Assembly: GCA_002428215.1 (NCBI GenBank)
Contig: DIUI01000021.1
Coordinates: forward strand, 1 to 33,814
Length of the DNA stretch: 33,814 bases
Direction of reading: 5' to 3'
Origin: Prolixibacteraceae bacterium UBA6162
GTDB taxonomy: Bacteria; Bacteroidota; Bacteroidia; Bacteroidales; Prolixibacteraceae
The notes beneath the pieces are model-generated. The model had not been told where the DNA came from. It worked only from the letters and a program-made list of their open reading frames with translations, and ran no database searches. Both the position numbers and the translations under genes were made by a program. Below, in pieces: positions 1 through 6,879 of this stretch; the first letter of the stretch is position 1, and the number at the start of each line of letters is the position of its first letter.

Positions 1-120
1 ACTATGAATATCGAATGTGATCTTGTATCGGTTAAGGCCACAACCACCGAGCACCTTGGTTTTGAGGGACGCCAGGAAGGGATTTCTGCACATGCTTCCG
101 TCCTGATTGAAAAGTTGTAA
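1..120 (+). CDS. ispF: 2-C-methyl-D-erythritol 2,4-cyclodiphosphate synthase, C-terminal end (partial)
   Basis: This is the last 39 codons of a gene that enters from the left edge, read in frame 1 to a TAA at 118-120. The peptide contains [18 protein letters not shown] followed by a short hydrophobic tail, which is the conserved C-terminal signature of IspF. IspF is the MEP-pathway enzyme that cyclises CDP-methylerythritol 2-phosphate to the 2,4-cyclodiphosphate and releases CMP. The catalytic metal site lies outside the window, so only the family can be called. The next gene begins 28 bases downstream on the same strand, consistent with co-transcription. Confidence 0.88.
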   Translation, partial: TMNIECDLVSVKATTTEHLGFEGRQEGISAHASVLIEKL

Positions 121-148
121 ATTTGTCGATCAATTTTACCTTTTTAAT

Positions 149-511
149 ATGAGCAAGCGGACATTGGTCTTAGGCGCCAGCCTGAAACCACAAAGATATT
201 CAAACCAGGCCATAAAAGCTCTTAGAGAGCACTTACACGAAGTCATTGCCGTTGGCCTCCGGAATGGAGAGGTAGGTGATGTAACCATTGATACCCAACT
301 TCCCGAAGATAATGACATACATACTGTAACCCTCTATCTTGGGATGGAGCGACAGTCGGTATATACCGATTACCTTCTTTTGTTAAAACCCCAAAGGGTC
401 ATCTTTAATCCGGGTGCCGAAAATCCTGAACTTGCTCACCAGCTGCAACAAAACGGAATCGAGACTCTCGAAGCTTGCACACTGGTAATGCTGGCAACGC
501 AGCAATATTAA
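149..511 (+). CDS. CoA-binding domain protein (YccU-like)
   Basis: A 120-residue protein begins MSKRTLVLGASLKPQRYSNQ. It is a single Rossmann-like CoA_binding_2 domain of normal family length. Visible hallmarks are the early glycine-containing nucleotide loop (LGASLKPQRYS, residues 6-16), the HEVIAVGLRNGEV segment and the late VIFNPGAENPEL stretch that matches the WxQPGAxxxE-type region of the family. The family is thought to bind CoA or a related nucleotide; no reaction is established. An upstream ATG at 107 is in frame but overlaps the end of ispF, and the conserved N-terminus fits the ATG at 149. It sits between ispF and a thioredoxin-like gene in a compact plus-strand run. Confidence 0.82.
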   Translation: MSKRTLVLGASLKPQRYSNQAIKALREHLHEVIAVGLRNGEVGDVTIDTQLPEDNDIHTVTLYLGMERQSVYTDYLLLLKPQRVIFNPGAENPELAHQLQQNGIETLEACTLVMLATQQY

Positions 512-543
512 TGCCTTAGGAAAACCCAAAAATAACTGCACCC

Positions 544-876
544 ATGTTTTATGAACTTAACGATCTGGACCAGTTTAATGAATTGGTTGCCAAAACCCCT
601 GCATTACTGGCCTATTTCTCGACCACCGAATGCAATGTTTGTAAGGTACTAAAACCGAAAGTTGCTGAGCTGGTTAATGTGGAGTTCCCTGAGATTAAGC
701 TGGTTTATGCCGAAATCAACCTATCTCCCGAACTTGCCGCTCAGAACCGGATATTCGCTGTTCCTACGCTGGTTATATACTTCGACGGCAAAGAGTTTAT
801 CCGTAAAAGTCGGAATTTTGGTCTTGATGAGCTGCGCAGAGAGCTTCAGCGACCTTACGAACTCATGTTTTCTTAG
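544..876 (+). CDS. thioredoxin family protein
   Basis: A 110-residue thioredoxin-fold protein without a signal peptide, so probably cytoplasmic. The redox motif is C30-N-V-C33 (in STTECNVCKVLKP) in place of the usual CGPC. The cis-proline loop is present as AVPT (Pro74), followed by LVIYFDGKE. Length matches thioredoxin. The CxxC plus cis-Pro arrangement supports a thiol-disulfide role, but the non-standard dipeptide between the cysteines suggests a specialised redox potential or partner; this is inference. It follows the CoA-binding gene by 32 bases and is convergent with hutU, with only 19 bases between the stop codons and no visible hairpin there. Confidence 0.85.
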   Translation: MFYELNDLDQFNELVAKTPALLAYFSTTECNVCKVLKPKVAELVNVEFPEIKLVYAEINLSPELAAQNRIFAVPTLVIYFDGKEFIRKSRNFGLDELRRELQRPYELMFS

Positions 877-895
877 TATCAGTAAATCAAGCTGC

Positions 896-2911
896 CTAAA
901 GATTACCCAGCAGTGAATCAATCATTTGCTCATTGGTACTGTTGGGCATTGTAATCTTAAGCTTCTGATTGGCTTTCATGGCGAGGCTCGCGGCAAATTT
1001 TGCAGAGCTGTTCTGAGCCCAGCTGCGACGAGCAATACCATTGTTCACATCCCAAAAAAGCATCTCTCTGCACCTTCGGGCAGCTTCCCCGGTGCCATCG
1101 ATGACCAACCCAAAGCCTCCATTAATGGATTCACCCCAACCAACGCCTCCTCCGTTGTGCAAAGAAACCCACGTAGCACCGCGAAAACTATCGCCTACAA
1201 AATTCTGAATTGCCATATCGGAGGTAAATCTGGATCCATCATAAATATTCGCCGTTTCACGATAGGGAGAATCGGTACCCGATACATCGTGATGATCGCG
1301 CCCCAACACCATTGGAGCTGTAATCTCATCATTGGCTATCGCCTCATTAAAAGCCGCGGCCAGTGCAATACGGCCAGCAGCATCGGCATATAAAATCCTT
1401 GCCCTTGAGCCAACCACCAATTGATTATTTCTTGCCTCCTCTATCCATTTTAGATTATCTGCCAACTGTTGGGAGATCTCAGGGGGTGCATCTAAAAGCT
1501 GCAGCTTAAGCACCTTAGCTGCTATCTGATCGGCTACGGCTAAGTCTTCATCACTTCCCGAGGTGCAAACCCATCGGAAAGGACCAAACCCATAATCAAA
1601 ATATGAGGGTCCCATAATATCCTCTACATACGACGGATATCTATAACCCCCGTCCGCATTGAAAACATCGGCGCCTGCCCTTCCTGAACTCAGCAAAAAT
1701 GCATTTCCGTAGTCCCAAAAATAGGCTCCACCGGCAGCAACCTTGTTTATGGCATCTACTTGCCTACGCAGCGAAGCATCAACTGCCTCCCTGAATAATT
1801 CAGGATGTTTTCGCATAAGGGCATTCGACGCATCAAAACTATAACCCACAGGATAGTATCCTCCACCATAGGGGTTGTGCAAGGAGGTCTGATCTGAGCC
1901 CAGTTGCGGTCGCAATTCACTCTCAGCAATTGCCTCCCATAAATCGACAACATTGCCAGAATAGGCAATAGATACAGGGGTTTTATCAGCCAAAGCCTGC
2001 TTAACCCTAATGATTAAATCATTTACATCCAAATACACCTCGTCGACCCAACCCTGACGGTGGCGCAGGTCAACAACTTTCGGATTAATCTCGGCAACAA
2101 CACACACCATACCGGCAATCACCGCAGCTTTGGGCTGTGCACCAGACATTCCTCCTAGTCCGGAGGTAATATACAATTGGATGTCATGGGCTGCATTTGT
2201 ATGGCGGCGTGCAGCATTTAACAAAGTAATAGTGGTTCCATGAACAATTCCCTGCGGACCAATGTACATAAACGAGCCTGCTGTCATTTGGCCATACTGG
2301 GTAACACCCAGGGCATTATAGCGCTCATAATCATCGGGACTTGAGTAATTGGGTACCATTAGACCATTTGTGACAACAACCCTTGGAGCATCGGGATGTG
2401 AAGGGAATAATCCCAGAGGATGCCCCGAATACATAACGAGCGTTTGCTCGTCCGACATCTGGCTAAGATACTGCATCGTTAGCAGGTATTGTGCCCAGTT
2501 TTGAAACACAGCACCATTGCCACCATAGGTTATAAGCTCATGAGGATGCTGTGCAACTTCAGGATCGAGATTGTTCTGGATCATAAGCATTATTGCCGCA
2601 GCCTGCTGTGAATGAGCCGGATATTCACCAATGGGTCGGGCATACATGGAATATACCGGACGGTATCGGTACATATAAATCCGTCCATATTGATTCAGTT
2701 CTTCCAAAAATTCAATCGCCAAAATGGCATGCAATGATTCCGGAAAATAGCGAAGTGCGTTGGTTAGCGCAAGCTTTTTTTCAGCCTTGGTAAGCAAATC
2801 CCTTCGTTGGGGTGCATGATTAACCAAGGTATCATACACAGGTGGTTGTGGTAAATGATCTGGAATCCCGGCGGTAATCGCCTCACGAAAGGAAAGCACA
2901 TCGACAGGCAT
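896..2911 (-). CDS. hutU: urocanate hydratase (urocanase)
   Basis: A 671-residue protein of the longer urocanase form; the classic Pseudomonas enzyme is about 557 residues. Urocanase converts urocanate to 4-imidazolone-5-propionate in histidine breakdown, using tightly bound NAD+ as electrophile. Family signatures are YGGNGAVFQNW (129-139), the YSGHPLGLFPSH region (161-172), the nucleotide-binding SGLGGMSGAQPKAA (250-263), RDHHDVSGTDSPYRET (538-553) and HNGGGVGWGES (585-595). There is no signal peptide. No hutH, hutI or formiminotransferase gene lies next to it here, so the rest of the pathway must be elsewhere if present. The start ATG at 2911 is followed at once by the expected N-terminal region. 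Upstream there is only a weak promoter candidate. Confidence 0.96.
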   Translation of the reverse strand: MPVDVLSFREAITAGIPDHLPQPPVYDTLVNHAPQRRDLLTKAEKKLALTNALRYFPESLHAILAIEFLEELNQYGRIYMYRYRPVYSMYARPIGEYPAHSQQAAAIMLMIQNNLDPEVAQHPHELITYGGNGAVFQNWAQYLLTMQYLSQMSDEQTLVMYSGHPLGLFPSHPDAPRVVVTNGLMVPNYSSPDDYERYNALGVTQYGQMTAGSFMYIGPQGIVHGTTITLLNAARRHTNAAHDIQLYITSGLGGMSGAQPKAAVIAGMVCVVAEINPKVVDLRHRQGWVDEVYLDVNDLIIRVKQALADKTPVSIAYSGNVVDLWEAIAESELRPQLGSDQTSLHNPYGGGYYPVGYSFDASNALMRKHPELFREAVDASLRRQVDAINKVAAGGAYFWDYGNAFLLSSGRAGADVFNADGGYRYPSYVEDIMGPSYFDYGFGPFRWVCTSGSDEDLAVADQIAAKVLKLQLLDAPPEISQQLADNLKWIEEARNNQLVVGSRARILYADAAGRIALAAAFNEAIANDEITAPMVLGRDHHDVSGTDSPYRETANIYDGSRFTSDMAIQNFVGDSFRGATWVSLHNGGGVGWGESINGGFGLVIDGTGEAARRCREMLFWDVNNGIARRSWAQNSSAKFAASLAMKANQKLKITMPNSTNEQMIDSLLGNL

Positions 2912-3012
2912 ATATGGCAGGTTATGGGTAAGCGGAGTATAGAATTGTATGAATTGGAAAACCGACCTTCATTAAAAATCCCTAATAGTAGAAAGGTAAT
3001 AAATTTTAAACC

Positions 3013-3045
3013 AAAAAAAAAGATGCAAATCTGTTTGCATCTTTT
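3013..3045 (-). terminator. rho-independent terminator of the zinc-ribbon gene
   Basis: A perfect 12-bp inverted repeat occupies 3018-3029 and 3034-3045 around the 4-base loop TCTG. Read on the minus strand it is followed by a run of eight T (complement of the A run 3013-3020). It begins 24 bases after the stop of the gene ending at 3070 and is the strongest terminator in the window. It isolates that gene from hutU downstream. Confidence 0.85.
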
Positions 3046-3069
3046 AAGTCCATCCCATCGGTCCGATTC

Positions 3070-3837
3070 CTATTCTTCGAACTGATTGATTTTTTCGTCT
3101 ACCAGAATCCTGCCGCAATATTCACAAACGATAATTTTTTTACGGCTTGCAATATCAAGCTGACGCTGTGGTGGGATCTTATTAAAACAACCTCCGCAAG
3201 CATCACGCTGAATAGTAACAACTGCAAGACCATTGCGTGCATTTTTCCGGATTCGTTTAAAGGCTCCCAACAACCGGGGTTCAATAAACGTTTCAATTTT
3301 TTCAGACTTCAACTTCAGCTTCTCTTCTTCAATTTTAGTCTCCTCGGTAATCTCTTCCAACTCGCGGTTTTTACGGATTAGATCATCTTCACGCTCGTTG
3401 AGCAACTCCTTTGAGGCAGTAATACTTTCCGTTTTCAAAGCCATTTCAGCAGAAAATTCTTTGATACGCTTTTCAGCCAGCTGAATTTCAAGATTTTGAT
3501 ATTCAATTTCTTTAGCCAATGAATCGTATTCACGGTTGTTCCTCACATTGTTTTGCTGCTCGGTATATTTCGCAATCAGACTCTGAGACTCTTTAATCGC
3601 AATCTTTTTGTTGTTGATTGCGGTTTCAAGTCCGGACAACTCTTCATCGAGATTCTGCAAGCGGGTTCGCAATCCTGCCAGCTCATCCTCCAAATCCTGA
3701 ACTTCGAGTGGCAACTCACCACGCAGAACCTTAATCTTATCGATTGCCGAAACCACACTTTGCAGTTCATGCAATGCCCTGAGTTTTTCTTCGATAGAAA
3801 TATCTTTCTCGTCGGGCCTAACCATTTGTGTATTCAT
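3070..3837 (-). CDS. coiled-coil C4-type zinc-ribbon protein (zf-RING_7 / DUF164 family)
   Basis: A 255-residue soluble protein. Residues about 15-185 are almost continuous charged heptad-like helix (many E, K, L), predicting a long antiparallel coiled coil. The C-terminus carries a four-cysteine zinc ribbon, C214-x2-C217 and C238-x2-C241 (CGGC and CEYC). This layout is typical of the conserved bacterial zf-RING_7 family, of Helicobacter HP0958 type, which has been linked to nucleic-acid binding and flagellar or RNA regulation in other phyla; its role in Bacteroidota is not established. A possible promoter (TTTG at 3872-3875 on the minus strand, 20 bases, TAAAATTTG at 3843-3851) would place transcription start very near the ATG. 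Met5 (3825) is an alternative start. Confidence 0.85.
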   Translation of the reverse strand: MNTQMVRPDEKDISIEEKLRALHELQSVVSAIDKIKVLRGELPLEVQDLEDELAGLRTRLQNLDEELSGLETAINNKKIAIKESQSLIAKYTEQQNNVRNNREYDSLAKEIEYQNLEIQLAEKRIKEFSAEMALKTESITASKELLNEREDDLIRKNRELEEITEETKIEEEKLKLKSEKIETFIEPRLLGAFKRIRKNARNGLAVVTIQRDACGGCFNKIPPQRQLDIASRKKIIVCEYCGRILVDEKINQFEE

Positions 3838-4130
3838 TTGTACAAATTTTATTATTACTGTATTGACAATTCAAAAGAACTTTACCCCAGAATAAGACCT
3901 CAATCAAATCATTTGTCCGGATTAACAGACACCCGATTGTGATGAACAATCTATAACCTGACGGTACATTAAAAATGGGATTTCCCGGCGTTGAAACCGG
4001 CAGGTATCGGATACAATAACTCCCGTAATTCAGGGCAGATTATTAGGCACATTGACCCATCCGTAAAACGTTCAACATGAGTTAAAACGGCCAACAGAAC
4101 CGTAAAAACCTTCATTATCTGAACGTGACT
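3838..4130. other. 293-base intergenic region without a recognisable gene
   Basis: This is the longest non-coding gap in the window, between the Nif3-like gene (stop at 4131) and the zinc-ribbon gene (start at 3837), both minus strand. I see no ORF with family features and no tRNA-like or CRISPR-like structure. The end near 3843-3875 holds a promoter candidate for the zinc-ribbon gene. At 4084-4104 there is only a weak 4-bp stem (ACGG/CCGT) with short T runs on the minus strand, which might end the Nif3 transcript. Confidence 0.5.
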
Positions 4131-5240
4131 CTAAAAGTAATTTACCGGATTGGTGACGGTTTCCGATAAATCGACTGCAAATGTAGGGAATTTTTTCAAC
4201 AGTATATCAGAAAAAAGCTCTTTGGTAAACTGTTCGCTCTCATAATGACCAATATCGGCAAGCACAGTTCTGCCTTCAGCTTCCATGAACTGATGGTACT
4301 TTACGTCGCCGGTAACAAAAAACTCTGCTCCTGCAGCAATCGCCTCGTTTATTAAAAAACTACCGGCACCGCCACAAACAGCTATCCTGGAAACCATATT
4401 ACCAGATAGTCGTGAATGACGTATCAACTGAGTCTTAAAAGTATCTTTAAGCAATGAAAGAAATTGCATCTCGGCAACAGGTTCAGGCAGATTGCCAATT
4501 ACACCTATTCCTGCCTTCGAATATCCATTCTCAAGAGGATAAATATCGTATGCTACCTCTTCGTAAGGATGCGCATCGATTAGGGCCTCGATAACCTTTG
4601 CCTCGAGCCAATCAGGAAATACAGTTTCAAGTCGGGTTTCAGGCTCACTATGGATCTTGCCTTTGATCCCAACGAATGGCTGAGTAGTTCCTCCACCCCT
4701 GAAGGTTCCTGTTCCGGAAAGGGTAAAACTGCACTGATCGTAGGCACCGATATGACCTGCTCCGGCAGAAAATATGGCCATACGCACAGGCTCAAGATGG
4801 CTTTCCGGAACATAGGTCACCAATTTTCGAAGTACTCCACGAACAGGTTTAAGCACCGACTGCCCCTGAAGCCCAATTTTATTGGCAATCATAGTATTTA
4901 CACCCCCCTCAACACTGTCAATATTGGTATGGGCTACAAATATCGAGAGGTGGTTTCTGACAGCACTCAGCAAAATCCGCTCAGTAGCATTTGTACCAGT
5001 GAGACGCTTTAATCCACCAAAAATAACCGGATGATGTGCAACAATAACGTTGGCCCCTTTTTGCATTGCTTCCTCAAGAACCTGTTCAGTTACATCGAGG
5101 GTAACCAGCACTCCTTTTACAATATCACCGGGCGATCCTGTTTGTAAACCAATATTATCGTAACTCTCCTTCAAAGCAGGTGGAGCAATCGATTCGAAAT
5201 ACTGAGCAAGCTGCCGGACAGTAATACTGGTGGAATTCAT
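4131..5240 (-). CDS. Nif3-like dinuclear metal center protein
   Basis: A 369-residue member of the Nif3 / YbgI / DUF34 family, formerly mis-named GTP cyclohydrolase I type 2. Metal-ligand motifs are visible at both ends: HHPVIFGGLKRL (His69, His70), AHTNIDSVEGGVN (His104, Asp108) and, near the C-terminus, TGDVKYHQ and DIGHYESEQF (His and Glu). The middle section (about 125-235) is the PII-like insert found in the longer members, with the HPYEEVAYDIYPL motif. The family forms hexameric rings with a two-metal site; its reaction is unsettled. The start codon overlaps the stop of the upstream MerR gene by 4 bases, which implies translational coupling. Confidence 0.92.
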   Translation of the reverse strand: MNSTSITVRQLAQYFESIAPPALKESYDNIGLQTGSPGDIVKGVLVTLDVTEQVLEEAMQKGANVIVAHHPVIFGGLKRLTGTNATERILLSAVRNHLSIFVAHTNIDSVEGGVNTMIANKIGLQGQSVLKPVRGVLRKLVTYVPESHLEPVRMAIFSAGAGHIGAYDQCSFTLSGTGTFRGGGTTQPFVGIKGKIHSEPETRLETVFPDWLEAKVIEALIDAHPYEEVAYDIYPLENGYSKAGIGVIGNLPEPVAEMQFLSLLKDTFKTQLIRHSRLSGNMVSRIAVCGGAGSFLINEAIAAGAEFFVTGDVKYHQFMEAEGRTVLADIGHYESEQFTKELFSDILLKKFPTFAVDLSETVTNPVNYF

Positions 5241-5602
5241 GAAGCTTCGGTTTCTGATGTTGAAAGGGGTAGTTCATCGCGCAATGCAACAAGCTGCTCC
5301 TTTATAACTAGCAATTGCTTGACCACTTCAAAGCTTTTGGATACGCCATCTCTGTTGTCTTTCAACAACTGCCGGGCTCCTTTAATGGTCATGCCTTTCT
5401 CCTTCACCAAGTGATAGATGAGTCTGAAATGTTCCAAATCACTCGGAGTAAAGAGCCTGTTGCCCTTTTTGTTTTTGGTGGGAGACAAGGTTGTAAATTG
5501 CTTGTCCCAGTATCGAATGAGTGAGGGATTTACATTGAAAAGGTCTGCCACCTCACCAACGGAATAAAAGACCTTCTCTATTTTAGGTTCTTTGTATGGC
5601 AC
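5237..5602 (-). CDS. MerR family transcriptional regulator (GTG start)
   Basis: A 121-residue protein with an N-terminal MerR winged-helix region: FYSVGEVADLFNVNPSLIRYWDKQF (about 12-36) followed by GNRLFTPSDLEHFRLIYHLV. It lacks the long dimerisation helix and the metal-binding cysteines of classical MerR proteins, so a metal sensor role is unlikely. Its effector is unknown. The start is GTG at 5602: an in-frame TAA lies four codons upstream, and the first internal ATG is far beyond the DNA-binding motif. The M23 - MerR - Nif3 order on one strand looks like one unit, with a 121-base gap after M23. Confidence 0.88.
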   Translation of the reverse strand: MPYKEPKIEKVFYSVGEVADLFNVNPSLIRYWDKQFTTLSPTKNKKGNRLFTPSDLEHFRLIYHLVKEKGMTIKGARQLLKDNRDGVSKSFEVVKQLLVIKEQLVALRDELPLSTSETEAS

Positions 5603-5723
5603 AATTTCACACGTTTAAATATACTTACCCGGCTCCATGAAAAAACAATGTTGGAATTCAGGAGAATGTAAAATTAATGAAATTAACCAAAGGGAGACAG
5701 AAAATGGTGTCTGCAATAAGCTT

Positions 5724-6695
5724 TTAGTCGAAGCTTTGACCCATGTTGGAGGAGATGGCCAGCATACGTTCGTATTCATCAGGAGTAAGATCCATGTAGA
5801 AGAAGTTCGCCGGATTAACTGCCTGACCGTTACGATGTACTTCATAATGAAGATGTGGAGCAGTAGAGGTTCCGGTGTTTCCAACGTAGCCAATCACTTC
5901 TCCTCTTTTAACCTTCTGTCCTATCCGTACTTTAAAGGCATCGAGATGAGCGTAAATAGTTGTGTAGCCAAAGCCATGATCGATTTCGATGTATTTACCG
6001 TAGCCAACTCTTGATGTAACCACCTGTGAAACAACTCCATCTCCCGTTGAATAAACCTCTGTCCCAATGGGAGCAGTAAAATCGATGCCATAATGAAATT
6101 TCCGGATCTTATAAATAGGATGAATTCTAAAGCCCCAACCAGAGGCTGTGCGCTTTAGGTCCTCGTTCGACACCGGTTGAATAGCAGGGATTGATGCCAG
6201 CATCTGTTCTTTATCGAGAGCCAGCTTAAGTACCTCGTGGTAAGATTTCGACTGTATATAGGCTTGCTTGGCCACAACATCCAACTTTCTGGCGGTGTTG
6301 ATTACCAATTCGCTGTTGGTTAGATTTTCGAGATGAGCATATTTATTTACACCCCCAAAACCAGCCTTTCGGATGGTGGAGGGAATTGGATCGGTTTCAA
6401 AAATTACCCGGTAAATCATATCATCGCGCTGCTGAATATCGTCAAGCACTTTCTCTATGCTCTCGAGATCCTTCTGCATCAGTCTGATTTGTGTAAGAAG
6501 CCGGTAATTTTCGCGGGCCACCAGTTTGGTGGCCGGAGTTTCGTAATTATAAATAACCACCAGGGTTAAAACAATGGCAAAAGCAAGGGTTGTAGAAAAG
6601 TAGGCAAGAAACCGACCGACCCTGTCTCTGAGCGTCACGTCGTGCAGCTCGTAGCTGAGGGTCTCGGGATTAAACTTGTACCTTTTTTTCGCCAT
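5724..6695 (-). CDS. membrane-anchored M23 family metallopeptidase
   Basis: A 323-residue protein with a single N-terminal transmembrane helix (about 28-49), a charged helical or coiled-coil linker (about 57-100) and a C-terminal peptidase M23 (LytM/lysostaphin) domain. Zinc ligands are intact: HYGIDF gives His201 and Asp205 (HxxxD), and APHLHYEV gives the HxH pair His281/His283; His250 (YAH) is also present. These enzymes cut peptide cross-links of peptidoglycan, and with all ligands present this copy is likely active rather than an EnvC-like activator. It faces the periplasm. It is divergent from alaS across a structured control region and has its own strong promoter candidate (6825-6855). 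Confidence 0.93.
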   Translation of the reverse strand: MAKKRYKFNPETLSYELHDVTLRDRVGRFLAYFSTTLAFAIVLTLVVIYNYETPATKLVARENYRLLTQIRLMQKDLESIEKVLDDIQQRDDMIYRVIFETDPIPSTIRKAGFGGVNKYAHLENLTNSELVINTARKLDVVAKQAYIQSKSYHEVLKLALDKEQMLASIPAIQPVSNEDLKRTASGWGFRIHPIYKIRKFHYGIDFTAPIGTEVYSTGDGVVSQVVTSRVGYGKYIEIDHGFGYTTIYAHLDAFKVRIGQKVKRGEVIGYVGNTGTSTAPHLHYEVHRNGQAVNPANFFYMDLTPDEYERMLAISSNMGQSFD

Positions 6696-6749
6696 GCCTG
6701 ATTACATCTAATTTTTGGGGCGCCCAATCAGGGAATTGATAAATTCACC

Positions 6750-6757
6750 TAAATTTG
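6750..6757 (+). promoter_or_regulatory. candidate -7 element of the alaS promoter
   Basis: TAAATTTG matches the Bacteroidota -7 consensus TAnnTTTG exactly. No good TTTG lies 19 bases upstream, so the call is tentative. It predicts an RNA leader of about 115 bases before the alaS ATG at 6880. An alternative is GTTG (6815-6818), 20 bases, TAATTTTT (6839-6846), which would give a short leader. Confidence 0.3.
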
Positions 6758-6832
6758 CAACCGCAACTGAACAATTGGTGTTAAATGTTTCAAAAGTAAC
6801 ACTTAGGACAGTCGGTTGCCTCTGCAAATGTA
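6750..6832. repeat. 83-base interrupted inverted repeat between M23 and alaS
   Basis: Nested arms pair as follows: TAAATTTGCA (6750-6759) with TGCAAATGTA (6823-6832), one mismatch; ACCG (6760-6763) with CGGT (6813-6816); ACTG (6766-6769) with CAGT (6809-6812); GTGTTA (6778-6783) with TAACAC (6797-6802). GCAACCG/CGGTTGC offers an alternative register. The outer arms contain the two divergent -7 elements. As DNA it could be an operator; as RNA either leader would fold into a long hairpin. Confidence 0.65.
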
Positions 6833-6855
6833 GTCAATTAATTTTTTTTAACAAT
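6825..6855 (-). promoter_or_regulatory. promoter of the M23 peptidase gene
   Basis: On the minus strand ATTG (6855-6852), exactly 19 bases, then TACATTTG (6832-6825). The -7 element is a perfect TAnnTTTG and the -33 element keeps the TTG core. Transcription would start near 6818, leaving a leader of about 120 bases that includes most of the inverted repeat. Confidence 0.5.
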
Positions 6856-6879
6856 TCCACATTGCGAAATCAAAAAAAT

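Noticed and set aside
926..1393. 155-residue open frame on the plus strand antisense to hutU
   Set aside because: No motif, and hutU covers the region with clear catalytic signatures.
6715..6879. N-terminal extension of alaS by 55 residues
   Set aside because: The extra residues are not AlaRS-like and lie over the promoters and the inverted repeat; the family N-terminus starts at 6880.
6750..6879. T-box riboswitch in the alaS leader
   Set aside because: I see no T-box consensus (AGGGUGGNACCGCG-type) and no terminator/antiterminator; T-boxes are chiefly found in Gram-positive bacteria.
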